This document shows positions 17,201 through 23,427 of a stretch of DNA of 64,000 nucleotides, piece by piece (the first letter of the stretch is position 1; the number at the start of each line of letters is the position of its first letter). The stretch lies in NCBI RefSeq assembly GCF_002646595.1, contig NZ_PDUD01000010.1, forward strand, positions 238,155-302,154, given 5' to 3'. Under the pieces are notes generated by a model, which made no database searches, was not told the origin of the DNA, and saw only the letters and a list, made by a program, of their open reading frames with translations. The translations under genes and the position numbers were made by a program. Origin of the DNA: Flavilitoribacter nigricans DSM 23189 = NBRC 102662. GTDB taxonomy: Bacteria; Bacteroidota; Bacteroidia; Chitinophagales; Saprospiraceae.

Positions 17201-18994
17201 GAAGCCGATCCGGTGCACGAATTCTGCGACCCGGGCACCTATCAGGTCTGTCTGACGGTCACGAACGGCTGTGGAGCCGATGAGTACTGCACGAACATTA
17301 CGGTAAGCATCCCGGATGACGTAGTCCTGCTGAATGTCGGCGAGCGCGTCGGCTCCGTGGGTGGAAGCGTACAGGTTCCCGTGACGGTTAACAATCTGGA
17401 GCAGCTTATTTCGCTGGAGGGCAGTATTGCCCTTGAGAATAACGGAGTGGCTCAGATCACCGGTCTGTCACCGGGCGTGATCTCCCCGCAATACATTAGT
17501 CAGAGTCAAAGCTTCACCTTCTATCAAAATGATCAGGAAGGCGTTACGCTGCTGGATGGTGATATCCTGTTTTACATCGACCTCCAGATCAGTGGAGCTC
17601 CGGGCACCCGGACCTTCATTCGTCTGGTAAACGATCCGATGTCTCTGGAAGTAGGCAGTATCGATAACGGCCTGGCCGTAACCGTTCCTCATTTCACCCT
17701 CAAGGGATCAGTTACTGTCGCCGAATTCGGCAGTATTGCTGGTAAAGTATCCACCTATTGGGGAGCGCCCATTCCCAATTCGGAAATTGCGCTCACCGGA
17801 CCGGATATCAATACCACCACCAATACGGATGCGAGTGGTAATTACCGCCTGCCGGACCTGGACCTTAATCAATCCTATACGGTACGGGCCGGAAAAAATA
17901 ATTTCCCGTTCAACGGGCTTTCTACCTACGCGCTGTTTATCGGACAGCGATTTATCCTGGGTATGGAGCCGGAGCAGGTGTCCTCGCCCTATCAGATCAT
18001 TGCCGGTGATGCCAACTGCAACGGATCTTTTACAACGCTGGACCTTTTCATCATCCAGCAGTTGATCGTGGGCGCTACCGATGATTTCAATTACTGCCCC
18101 TCCTGGGTATTTATTTCGGAGGATAATCCGATGCCTACGGATTTTGACGCTTACAACGTCTTCCCGTATCTGGACGAAAAGACCCTGAACCTGCAGGGAG
18201 ACAGCATTGCCAATTTTGTAGGCGTTAAAGTAGGTGACATCCTGGGACAAGCCAATCCGGAAGCGCTGAAGAGCGAACCGGAAATAGAAATACGCAATCC
18301 GGTCTATCTCGATCTGCTGGCGGAGAACCAATCGATCCGGGCCGGTGAAAGTCTGGAACTACGCGTGACCAGTGCCGGCTTTGCCGATATCGTCAGCTAT
18401 CAGTTTAGTCTCGACTTTGACCAACAGGCGCTGCGATTCAGCGGATTCGAGAAAGCAGCACTGTCGGACCTGGCCAGTGCGGTTGCCGGTACCCAGCTGG
18501 CAGAGAAAGGACAACTCGCGATCAGTTGGTTCAGCCAGCGGGGAATGGGGGTCGATGCGAAAACGGACGATGCGCTGTTTACCATCCGCTTCGAAGCGCT
18601 GCGGGATATTGCTGATCTGCGGGAACTGTTTGCCGTAAAAGAGCTGCCCGTGCGGGCGGAGGCGCATAACCAGAACGGAGAGCGTTATAAGATACGGCTG
18701 GACTGGACCGGAGAGGAAGTAATTCCGGAAGTATCCGACTTCCGCTTGTACCAGAACGTGCCCAACCCCGCCAGGAAACAGACCCGGATCCGCTTTGATC
18801 TACCCCAGGCGTATTCCGGTGAACTGATCCTGCACGATAACTTCGGCCGTATTATCGACCGCCGTGCGGGCGATTTTGCTGCCGGTACCAATTATTTGAC
18901 ATTACCCCTCGATCCATTGCAGGGAGGTGTATTTTATTACACTTTAAAAGCCGGGCCCCATACGGCTACCCGTTCAATGATCGTAGTAAAATAA
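8213..18994 (+). CDS. Giant T9SS-exported surface protein with dockerin-like, cohesin-like, Kazal, 27 SprB-type repeats and PKD domains
   Basis: 3593 residues. Domain order read from motifs: signal peptide to about residue 25 (ISAQ); two dockerin-like calcium loops (GDINDNGIVNGKDV near 32, GDCDGSGLIDLEDV near 88); cohesin-like domain about 128-280; four Kazal-type modules about 287-491 (DPVCG.GITY.N.C.AEA.G repeated); two pre-peptidase C-terminal-like domains about 495-750; 27 SprB-type repeats about 753-2959; PKD domain about 2960-3036 (YAWDFGDGE); a second cohesin-like segment about 3037-3165; carboxypeptidase-regulatory-like domain about 3173-3233; dockerin-like segment about 3264-3346 (GDANCNGSFTTLDLF); a third cohesin-like domain about 3363-3476; type A T9SS sorting domain about 3509-3593 (LYQNVPNPARKQT). 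The protein is thus exported across the outer membrane and anchored or released. Adhesion or scaffold function is inferred. It leads a three-gene operon, with the next gene 23 bases downstream. No frameshift is visible over the whole length. Confidence 0.93.
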   Translation: MRKTSTLLCFFLTGIFLFSVSTISAQLFLWPGDINDNGIVNGKDVLRWGYANGATGPGRLDDGSVWTFLNLSLPWSENFPGETNFSYGDCDGSGLIDLEDVRGPITNHFGLTHGIVQPDYCPVGDEENSPQLQFIADKETYGTGARIELEVWLGTEDIPAVDFYGITFQLKYNRDIIRPGAVTYTPNDGGWYDPANASSYSFFHNEVSSGTVEIAVTRTNQEGVDGHGLLGHISLILRGNIDITLPGALNLEVDLVQMINSEMEIIPVFYDPNVIIVISDDDQASSCPKVVDPVCGSDGKTYINSCYAEAAGITEYTQGVCYSDCIDPGIMRPDSECETTTIDPVCGCNNITYSNPCLAEAAGVTSYTSGPCATGPDDRSCYDPILVVQSSGTSVNENTGEITVDCPAEIDPVCGCNGITYDNACMAEASGIAFYTPGVCDEICIDPEVMEPDPICEYEYEPVCGCNGITYTNACIAEASGVIDYTPGPCGQSSDWCEEATPIQCGDFLAQETTVGYGNQITNYPNCLPQSFLGPDRVYVFDKKTAGDLQIGLEILTPNIDLDLFLLKGTCDEVVCLGASTTNNKKSNNEGIVLEDAPLGTYYIVVDAQFADVEGRFRLEVNCGYLYCGDAFELDCGTPFKYNNSLGEDDVSLYTCGPNVYNVENNGPEVVHYFTTTTAGNVDIQLSGLSANLELFLLRDCDRGECMQYSQNPGTSNEIISTYLEPGTYYVVVDGYNGATSDYTLQVDCENTCELEFTSITTTPSNCATNTGTIEITSSGGTPSYIVYYSGPVSGSFSTSSNTCAIYYLPSGTYQIRKIDAKGCEVEETVTINSTGTLNAQVVPYNAICDEPGGLSVTMQGGEAPYRVFLSGPENAELLYNTPNFVINELDPGAYDLYILDARGCSVSKKATVQEAQSNFTFSVTPFPAGCGELGYIQVMTQNGSGPYSIQIAGPVSGNAQEQSSAFKVTKLPGGTYSITVQDANGCSHTSNFTIGDINLEVTTSVMNGICGRPGEILVQITNGTGDYLISWSGAANGSITTSSENYLIQNLPSGDYQIDVEDANQCTGFDVAEVNNTGENLSTTVQPNDGTCGQNGSLSITINNGMVPYTINWSGPVSGQTQINAKSYTIPNLPDGLYELIISDNNNCQDEESAFVNIAPALNVDLTGLNGDCGQDGAIRVNMTTGQANYIISWTGPTSGSANSSEKEYDITGLASGTYQVSVTDARGCTDSGSMTIENAEGVLGINATPQTATCDQPGSISINVTDGAAPYQISWEGPDSGADETNADGDLLISDLLAGTYQISATDQNGCTGTATVVVEADSGNVGISLSAQDPICTTPGRINVSITNGSPDYSVSWEGPVNGVSSTGASEFAIVDLPAGTYKVTVADQFGCEAVDNITLTATGELSLIANAANAACGFGQIQLAISDGTPAFEISWEGPINGSITTNNANYVIPNLPDGTYDVSVTDLNGCNDAMEVTIFSGSQPGITASPQPGSCGENGSIGISITGGAPDFTVQWNGPSNGSRVLSNNFFNIPDLPSGTYNIQLTDDNGCTDLTTIELINGTTDLGVTTGLNENECGQQNIIEVIISGGVADFVIDWTGPQNGTRNSSNSSLTIPELPPGDYQITITDANGCTVEDAINVPVTPIELLSLSAQPGICGQLGAIEVQITDGSPDYTVNWEGPISGITTSSEQTVIIDALPSGSYTVVVTDANGCSETEIIELNNDQSDLEMTLELAPNECGQLHHIQVNISGGAAAYTVDWTGPENGSEASPTDVLIIEELPEGTYEVVVTDQNGCMATASIAVTEEPLDVLRLRAEPGTCGELGQIRVTMNGGVPDFAISWSGPANGSVTTGDQEYFITDLPPGEYEVTTVDNNGCTASRTVNLQSSTALEATVSGTNETCTDPAFITISIAAGSPGYSISWTGPQAANGSVTTTNASYQIADLIPGNYEVTIIDARGCQHTESVTLEANNNNLEIEAIGENGLCGANGSITVNVLEGSPEFAITWTGPVSGSDATTASSFNINDLPSGTYQLSVTDQNGCTQSAEVTIENQSELNISLTGTDGSCGQNGAIRVVMTEGAADYAIRWSGPENGSANTSEATYDIADLPAGAYQVSVTDARGCTAEDNVTIVSTGGMLVISATSQNAICEEPGAIQIDVNGGMGAYQVSWEGPVSGAGETDADGNLNIPDLTAGTYQISAIDQNGCSGTITTIIAGESGDLAVTLRGLDPICDQAGRINVSINNGRPNYMVRWQGPVNGVSNTGVKEFAITDLPAGNYLISVTDDFGCVVEENIVLTDTGKLDFSATPSNVACGSGQIELAISQGTSGFDISWQGPVNGSATTNNTNYMIPDLPDGTYTVMVTDANGCSSTREVEVITTQGELDILLELATNQCGQLHNIRVNISGGEAGYTVRWNGPETGTGATPVNRFTIEDLDEGDYTISVTDQNGCMAIGTIEVVEQPLNILRLRADAGTCGAMGQIRVTINGGEPGYDLSWTGPVNGSASTNEQEYFITDLPPGNYVVRMEDINNCVVSRSVELQPSSAPLEATVTGGDATCNAPAFISVNISAGSPGYSISWAGPPPLNGTVNTSNTSYRINGLIAGSYEVTVIDGRGCEYKETVNLQGNDGNLQIETSGQDGLCGTDGAITVDITAGAPDYAIEWDGPVSGSANTSESSFTIDELPGGTYALTVSDQNGCVKNAQVEIVNTSEIDAAITGIQGGCGKLGRIDVDYNGQPPFTLDWTGPRSGSQVVNGNNYNIANLITGTYEVKITDSKGCSFTRMVDIENTANNVIVNLTTQTGACDQPGAIQVAINGGQPGYTIEWNSVNAQGSATTADNYLIADLPGGLYTIDVTDATGCTTQEQVQLVTHINTVSLSSSVVNPSCDTKGSITLNIDGDFPNFTIQWSGASTGSAVAGRGNYTIPDLEEGDYTIVVSDVNGCSRSTTASLNNVSGSPDAFFNHTEDNLTVTFDHSASTGAYAWDFGDGESSTEADPVHEFCDPGTYQVCLTVTNGCGADEYCTNITVSIPDDVVLLNVGERVGSVGGSVQVPVTVNNLEQLISLEGSIALENNGVAQITGLSPGVISPQYISQSQSFTFYQNDQEGVTLLDGDILFYIDLQISGAPGTRTFIRLVNDPMSLEVGSIDNGLAVTVPHFTLKGSVTVAEFGSIAGKVSTYWGAPIPNSEIALTGPDINTTTNTDASGNYRLPDLDLNQSYTVRAGKNNFPFNGLSTYALFIGQRFILGMEPEQVSSPYQIIAGDANCNGSFTTLDLFIIQQLIVGATDDFNYCPSWVFISEDNPMPTDFDAYNVFPYLDEKTLNLQGDSIANFVGVKVGDILGQANPEALKSEPEIEIRNPVYLDLLAENQSIRAGESLELRVTSAGFADIVSYQFSLDFDQQALRFSGFEKAALSDLASAVAGTQLAEKGQLAISWFSQRGMGVDAKTDDALFTIRFEALRDIADLRELFAVKELPVRAEAHNQNGERYKIRLDWTGEEVIPEVSDFRLYQNVPNPARKQTRIRFDLPQAYSGELILHDNFGRIIDRRAGDFAAGTNYLTLPLDPLQGGVFYYTLKAGPHTATRSMIVVK
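11696..14392 (+). repeat. First copy of the eight-unit super-repeat (units 6-9 and 13-16) with units 10-12 inserted
   Basis: Units 6-9 lie at 11696-12673 (978 bases) and units 13-16 at 13403-14392 (990 bases). They match units 17-24 in order. For example units 7 and 18 share G-ADETNADG / G-AGETDADG, units 8 and 19 share DPIC and GRINVSI, and units 15 and 23 share PAFI and AGSPGYSISW. Units 10-12 (12674-13402) have no counterpart in the second copy. Units 11-12 (12917-13402) themselves resemble units 13-14 (13403-13897), so they may come from a separate two-unit duplication. Confidence 0.75.
14393..16357 (+). repeat. Second copy of the eight-unit super-repeat (units 17-24)
   Basis: Eight contiguous SprB-type units totalling 1965 bases, against 1968 bases for the matching eight units of the first copy. 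Each unit is closer to its partner eight places earlier in the matched order than to its neighbours, which indicates block duplication rather than unit-by-unit expansion. Protein identity between copies is clearly below complete, so the event is not recent. Confidence 0.75.
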
Positions 18995-19017
18995 CCGATG
19001 AAAAGCTGTTCATCTCT

Positions 19018-21555
19018 ATGAGAAACTTTGTTTTAATATTGCTGACTGCAATAGTTTGGGCTCCCTTTTCCAATACGCAGGCCCAGACCCTTACACTCAG
19101 TATGCCGGATACTACCGTCGCCCCCGGAAGTACTATCAATCTGCCGATGAGTTGTCGCGGATTCGATGAGATCGTGAGTATGCAATTTTCCATTAGCTGG
19201 GATACGACCGTGATCGTTTACCAGGATACGGAGAAAGGCCAGTTGGATAATGTAGCCGTTGGAGACTTCCAGGCCGGCTCCGGAGTGCTCAGGGTATCCT
19301 GGTTTGATGTGGAAGGTATGGGTCAAACCTTACCGGATGGCACCGTGATCACCTATCTGCAATTCCTGGCCCGCGGCGCTGAAGGCGATAGCACTCCCGT
19401 AAGTTTTGTGGATAGCCCCCTGCAAATCCAGATCCACCGCGCGGGCGAAAACCCCGGAGAGTTCATTGAAGTCGAATTCAACCCGGAACACGGACTCGTG
19501 AAGTTAGCCAATCCTTCCGGGATCAGTGTAGCGGAGATCCCAACCAATGTAAGCTGTGCCGGAGCGGCGGACGGCCAGATCGAACTAAACATCACTTACG
19601 ATGATGAATTTTCGGTAAGCTGGACCGGCCCCGATTTTACCAGTTCCGAAACGACCATCACCGATCTGGGCCCCGGCACCTACAATCTACGCATCAGTGA
19701 TACGGATGATAATCCCCTCTACGAATCCGCCATTGAGATCACCGAACCCGAAGCGATCACGGTCACCAGCCTGGAAACGCAGTCGGCCAGCTGTATTTCG
19801 GGACTGGGCAGCGCCTCGCTCAGCCTAACCGGCGGTATGGCTCCCATCACCTACGATATCGGTAACGGTCCGGGCGATCTAAGTCAGCTGGAAGAGTTGA
19901 ATCCCGGAGCTTACGCGCTCATCATTACCGATGCCAACGGGTGTACCACCAGTTCCAGTTTTTCCATTGCCGGCCCTACTCCACCGGATGTAGACCTCGG
20001 CTCCACCCGGGTCATCTGTCCGGGCGAAACGACTACCCTCACCCCGGGAACCTATGAAACTTATAACTGGTCTACCGGGTCCACCAGTCCCGTTATTGCT
20101 CTGAGCAACCCGGGCACTTATAGTGTGACGGTCACCGACCAACAGGGCTGCCAGGGTTCCGATGAGATCCTGGTACAGTTTCCGGATGATCTGCCGGAGG
20201 TAGATCTCGGACCTGCCGTGGCGCTCTGCCCGGGCGAAATGGCCACGCTCGACGGCGGCACCTATAATAGCTATTTGTGGTCTACCGGAGAAACGACGCA
20301 GGTCATCCAGGTAGGCGAACCGGGCACCTACCGGCTGACGGTTACCAATTCTTCGGGTTGCGAAGGTACCGGGAGCATCCAGGTGCAAACCGGGGGGGAG
20401 ATCACTCCACCGGATCTCGGTCCCGATCTGGAGATCTGTCCGGGTCAGTCGGTCACCCTTTCCGCCGGCGCCTACGTGACGTACAATTGGTCTACTGGTG
20501 CCAGCAGTCAAACTCTGGTAGTGAGCGAGCCCGGCACTTACGGCCTCACCGTAACCAATGCCGGTGGCTGTGAAGCGTCGGATGTAGTGGTGATCCGTTC
20601 GGAAGGGGAGCCTATAAACCTGGACCTCGGTCCGGACACTCAGTTATGTGCCGGAGAAACCCTTTCGCTGAGCGCCGGTTCCTTCTCCACTTATAACTGG
20701 TCTACCGGATCCACGGCGGCCAATATCGTGGTGAGCGAACCGGGCACGTATGCGCTTACCGTGACCAATGCAAATGGCTGTGAAACCTCCGATGCGATTG
20801 CCGTCACTGCCGGAGAAGAGGTGCAGTTGTTGGTTGAAAATGATTTTCTCGATCTCTGCCCGGGTGAAAGTATAGAACTGCTGGTTTCCGGTGCCGAAAG
20901 TTACGTCTGGACCGATACGTCCAACAGTCTGAGTGCACTGGACATTGCTAATCCGATGGCCAGTCCGGACACTACGGCGGGCTACCGCGTCATTGGATCC
21001 AGCGCCTGCGGATCGGATACCGTCGATCTGGAAGTCTATGTTTATCAGACCATGGCTATGGCCGGACCGGACACCTGCATCGGCCCCGGCACGGAAGCCC
21101 AACTCATGGCCTTTGGTGGGGTGAGCTACTTCTGGGAAAGTAACCGCTATCCCGTTAGTGATCCGACCAGTCCCATGCCTACCGCCAGCCCGGAGGATTC
21201 GACAACCTACTTGGTGGCCATTACGGATTTTCAGGGATGCGTGGTCCGGGATTCAGTGCTGGTACTGGTAGCTAACGATCCCGAGGGTGCCATTACAGCG
21301 GTCAATATGATCACACCCAATGGCGACGAAAAAAACGATGTATTGTATTTCCCCAATATCAGCAAGTTCGGGCAGAATAGTCTGAAAGTCTTTAATCGCT
21401 GGGGCAATGTCATTTACCAAAAGGTCAATTACCAGAGTGATGACGAACGCTTTGACGGGACGTATAACGGTCAGCAACTCCCGGCGGGTACTTACTATTA
21501 CCTGCTATCCTTCCGTTCGGGAGAGATCAAACAAAAACTGACGATACTTCGCTAG
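19018..21555 (+). CDS. Cohesin-like, Ig/SprB-repeat protein with type B T9SS (gliding-motility CHU_C) sorting domain
   Basis: 845 residues with a signal peptide (to about residue 23, NTQAQ). Residues about 25-165 form a cohesin-like module similar to the last cohesin-like domain of the preceding giant protein: FDEIVSMQFSISWD against FADIVSYQFSLDFD, then RVSWFDVEGMG against AISWFSQRGMG. Two SprB-type repeats follow (about 170-325), then four near-identical Ig-like repeats of about 68 residues, each with DLG, CxGE, YNWSTG and EPGTY, then two diverged repeats. The C-terminal 85 residues (MITPNGDEKNDVLYFP, FNRWGNVIY, PAGTYYYLL) are the type B T9SS sorting domain. Such proteins normally need a PorP/SprF partner, and one is encoded next. 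It begins 23 bases after the giant gene. Confidence 0.9.
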   Translation: MRNFVLILLTAIVWAPFSNTQAQTLTLSMPDTTVAPGSTINLPMSCRGFDEIVSMQFSISWDTTVIVYQDTEKGQLDNVAVGDFQAGSGVLRVSWFDVEGMGQTLPDGTVITYLQFLARGAEGDSTPVSFVDSPLQIQIHRAGENPGEFIEVEFNPEHGLVKLANPSGISVAEIPTNVSCAGAADGQIELNITYDDEFSVSWTGPDFTSSETTITDLGPGTYNLRISDTDDNPLYESAIEITEPEAITVTSLETQSASCISGLGSASLSLTGGMAPITYDIGNGPGDLSQLEELNPGAYALIITDANGCTTSSSFSIAGPTPPDVDLGSTRVICPGETTTLTPGTYETYNWSTGSTSPVIALSNPGTYSVTVTDQQGCQGSDEILVQFPDDLPEVDLGPAVALCPGEMATLDGGTYNSYLWSTGETTQVIQVGEPGTYRLTVTNSSGCEGTGSIQVQTGGEITPPDLGPDLEICPGQSVTLSAGAYVTYNWSTGASSQTLVVSEPGTYGLTVTNAGGCEASDVVVIRSEGEPINLDLGPDTQLCAGETLSLSAGSFSTYNWSTGSTAANIVVSEPGTYALTVTNANGCETSDAIAVTAGEEVQLLVENDFLDLCPGESIELLVSGAESYVWTDTSNSLSALDIANPMASPDTTAGYRVIGSSACGSDTVDLEVYVYQTMAMAGPDTCIGPGTEAQLMAFGGVSYFWESNRYPVSDPTSPMPTASPEDSTTYLVAITDFQGCVVRDSVLVLVANDPEGAITAVNMITPNGDEKNDVLYFPNISKFGQNSLKVFNRWGNVIYQKVNYQSDDERFDGTYNGQQLPAGTYYYLLSFRSGEIKQKLTILR
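19993..20826 (+). repeat. Four tandem Ig-like repeats within the type B sorting-domain protein
   Basis: Four units of about 200 bases encode segments beginning DLG, with a central YNWSTG (YLWSTG in the second) and ending in a VT(N/D)xxGCE/Q motif. They are clearly tandem duplicates and differ from the SprB-type units of the upstream gene. Confidence 0.7.
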
Positions 21556-21624
21556 CATTGCCGGTAAAGGCTCCGGCCTGCCGTGCATTTAGAAACCCCT
21601 TTGGGCTCGATAAAAACAAATAGC

Positions 21625-22641
21625 ATGCAAAAACCTCAACCTTCCATATTTCAGGCTCACCCCGGCCCGAGTTCATTTTTCTCCGGACGCTCCTTTACGA
21701 GTGATAGGCACATTTCCCTGGTGTTACTGATCAGCCTGGTGTCCGCATTTTCCCTTTCCGGGCAGCAGCTCAGTCAACGCAGTCCCTTTTCCGAAAACAG
21801 TTTCATCTGGAATCCGGCGATGACCGCTCCCTGGGATTACTGGGAAATGGGCGTCAATTACCGCCAGGAGTGGCTGGGCTTTCAGGATGCCCCACGGACG
21901 GCTACGCTGCAGGTACAATACCCGTTTGAACGGGAGAACATGAGCCTGGGAGGATATTTTGTCCACGATAACGCCAGTCCGGTCACGATGAACTCCGCCA
22001 GTTTTGCCTACGCTTACCGCATGCAGCTCGACCGTCGCCGGGGCGGGCGGCAACTTTCGCTGGGACTCAACGCCACGCTGAGCCACATCTACGTCAATGC
22101 CCTGGAGATCGTAACCAACGACCCGGATGACGCCGTACTGCCGGCCGGTGAAAACAATAAGATCTCTCCGAATTTAGGATTCGGTGTTTTTTATACCAGC
22201 TACAGCAAGGATGAATTTGAACGCACTTTCTTCTTCGGAGGGCTGGCGATCAACCAGGTATTACCCCTGAGCGTGATCCTCGATGATTTCGGCGGATCGT
22301 CCAACCTCATGCGCGCCCTGCACGGTAATGTCATTCTGGGTACACGCATCGTCAACGGCGATATCTACATCCAGCCTTCCGCCTGGGTCAATTACAGCGC
22401 ACCGAATATTGTAGAAGCCAACCTGAACTTCAAACTGGAACAGCAGGAAGCGTTCTGGGCCGGCCTGAATTATTCGACTACCCAAACCATCGGGCTTCAG
22501 GCCGGAGTGATCCTAAACAATGATTTCACCCGTGACGGTACCATGCGCATCGGTACCGCCGGCACTTTTAATGTGGGACAGTTCGGGAAATTCCGGGGCA
22601 TGGGGTTTGAATTCTATCTGGCCTATCAGTTTGAGATGTAA
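21625..22641 (+). CDS. PorP/SprF-family type IX secretion outer-membrane protein
   Basis: About 338 residues from the ATG at 21625; an upstream GTG at 21583 would add 14 residues but the ATG sits after an AT-rich stretch and is preferred. The signal peptide is SLVLLISLVSAFSLSGQQ, with a long N-region. The mature protein starts QLSQRSPFSENSFIWNPAM, the classic PorP/SprF opening in which a pre-existing N-P-A motif follows a short leader. Alternating beta strands fill the rest (GVNYRQEWLGFQDAPRT, AFWAGLNYSTTQTIGLQAG), ending FYLAYQFEM. Members of this family form outer-membrane barrels that bind type B-sorted cargo, and SprF is needed for SprB secretion in Flavobacterium. Its position 69 bases after a type B sorting-domain gene fits that cargo-partner role. 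Confidence 0.9.
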   Translation: MQKPQPSIFQAHPGPSSFFSGRSFTSDRHISLVLLISLVSAFSLSGQQLSQRSPFSENSFIWNPAMTAPWDYWEMGVNYRQEWLGFQDAPRTATLQVQYPFERENMSLGGYFVHDNASPVTMNSASFAYAYRMQLDRRRGGRQLSLGLNATLSHIYVNALEIVTNDPDDAVLPAGENNKISPNLGFGVFYTSYSKDEFERTFFFGGLAINQVLPLSVILDDFGGSSNLMRALHGNVILGTRIVNGDIYIQPSAWVNYSAPNIVEANLNFKLEQQEAFWAGLNYSTTQTIGLQAGVILNNDFTRDGTMRIGTAGTFNVGQFGKFRGMGFEFYLAYQFEM

Positions 22642-22722
22642 GCAGGAGGATTCGGAGAACTCATTAATTTACGATCGGGTACCGAAATACCGAATAATTT
22701 GAACGATCTTCCCGGTACTTAT

Positions 22723-22758
22723 AGCCTGACCCCATACCTAGCTGTGGACCGTCAGGCT
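22723..22758. terminator. Inverted repeat after the surface-protein operon
   Basis: AGCCTGAC at 22723-22730 pairs with GTCAGGCT at 22751-22758 across a 20-base loop. It lies 80 bases after the PorP/SprF-like stop. There is no U-tract, so calling it a terminator is weak. Confidence 0.3.
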
Positions 22759-22800
22759 GTATGTCGAAAGTATTCAGATCGATTAATCTAAGTTTCATCC

Positions 22801-23370
22801 ATGCAGGATCGATTACAACTCCCGATCCAATTTGACCAACAACGGCTGCAGCAGGATCTGCAACAGCTGGAGCAGCAGCGCAAAGACTGGACCGATCACT
22901 TCGTCAGCCAGAATTATGAAGGATCCTGGAGCGTTATACCGCTGCGGGGCCCCAAAGGCGCCGAGCATCCGGTGATGATGATCTATTCCAATCCTACGGT
23001 CACCGAATATGCCGACACTCCGTTTCTGGATCATTGTCCTTATTTCCGGGAAGTACTCCGCTATTTCCAATGCCCGTTACAGGCCGTACGCCTTATGAAG
23101 CTGACGACGGGCTCCCGCATCAAGGAACATTGCGACCACGATCTTGACTACGATCAGGGTAATGCCCGGATCCATATTCCGGTACACACCAATCCGCTGG
23201 TTGAATTTTACCTCAACGATAAACGGGTACAGATGCAGGCCGGCGAATGCTGGTACCTACGGCTATCCGATCCCCACCGGGTGTATAATCCCGGTCCCGA
23301 TCGTATTCATCTGGTGCTGGATATGCAGGTGAATGACTGGCTCCGGACGATAATGAGTCCCGCACGGTAA
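22801..23370 (+). CDS. Aspartyl/asparaginyl beta-hydroxylase-like 2-oxoglutarate dioxygenase
   Basis: 189 residues, no signal peptide, so cytoplasmic. The core matches the Asp_Arg_Hydrox (AspH-like) double-stranded beta-helix: the HxD iron-binding pair is H110 and D112 (KEHCDHDLDY), RIHIPVHTNP follows, and the distal iron ligand is H159 in LSDPHRVYN with an adjacent arginine suited to bind 2-oxoglutarate. YPN-type substrate segments are less clear. The first 30 residues are glutamine-rich and probably helical. It would hydroxylate an Asp, Asn or Arg side chain of an unknown protein or small molecule. It sits 159 bases after the PorP/SprF-like gene and may be a separate unit. Confidence 0.82.
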   Translation: MQDRLQLPIQFDQQRLQQDLQQLEQQRKDWTDHFVSQNYEGSWSVIPLRGPKGAEHPVMMIYSNPTVTEYADTPFLDHCPYFREVLRYFQCPLQAVRLMKLTTGSRIKEHCDHDLDYDQGNARIHIPVHTNPLVEFYLNDKRVQMQAGECWYLRLSDPHRVYNPGPDRIHLVLDMQVNDWLRTIMSPAR

Positions 23371-23427
23371 CACTACAACTCCGTTGGGCTGCGTTATAGG
23401 GCTAAATTCTAATCAATACATCCCCCG

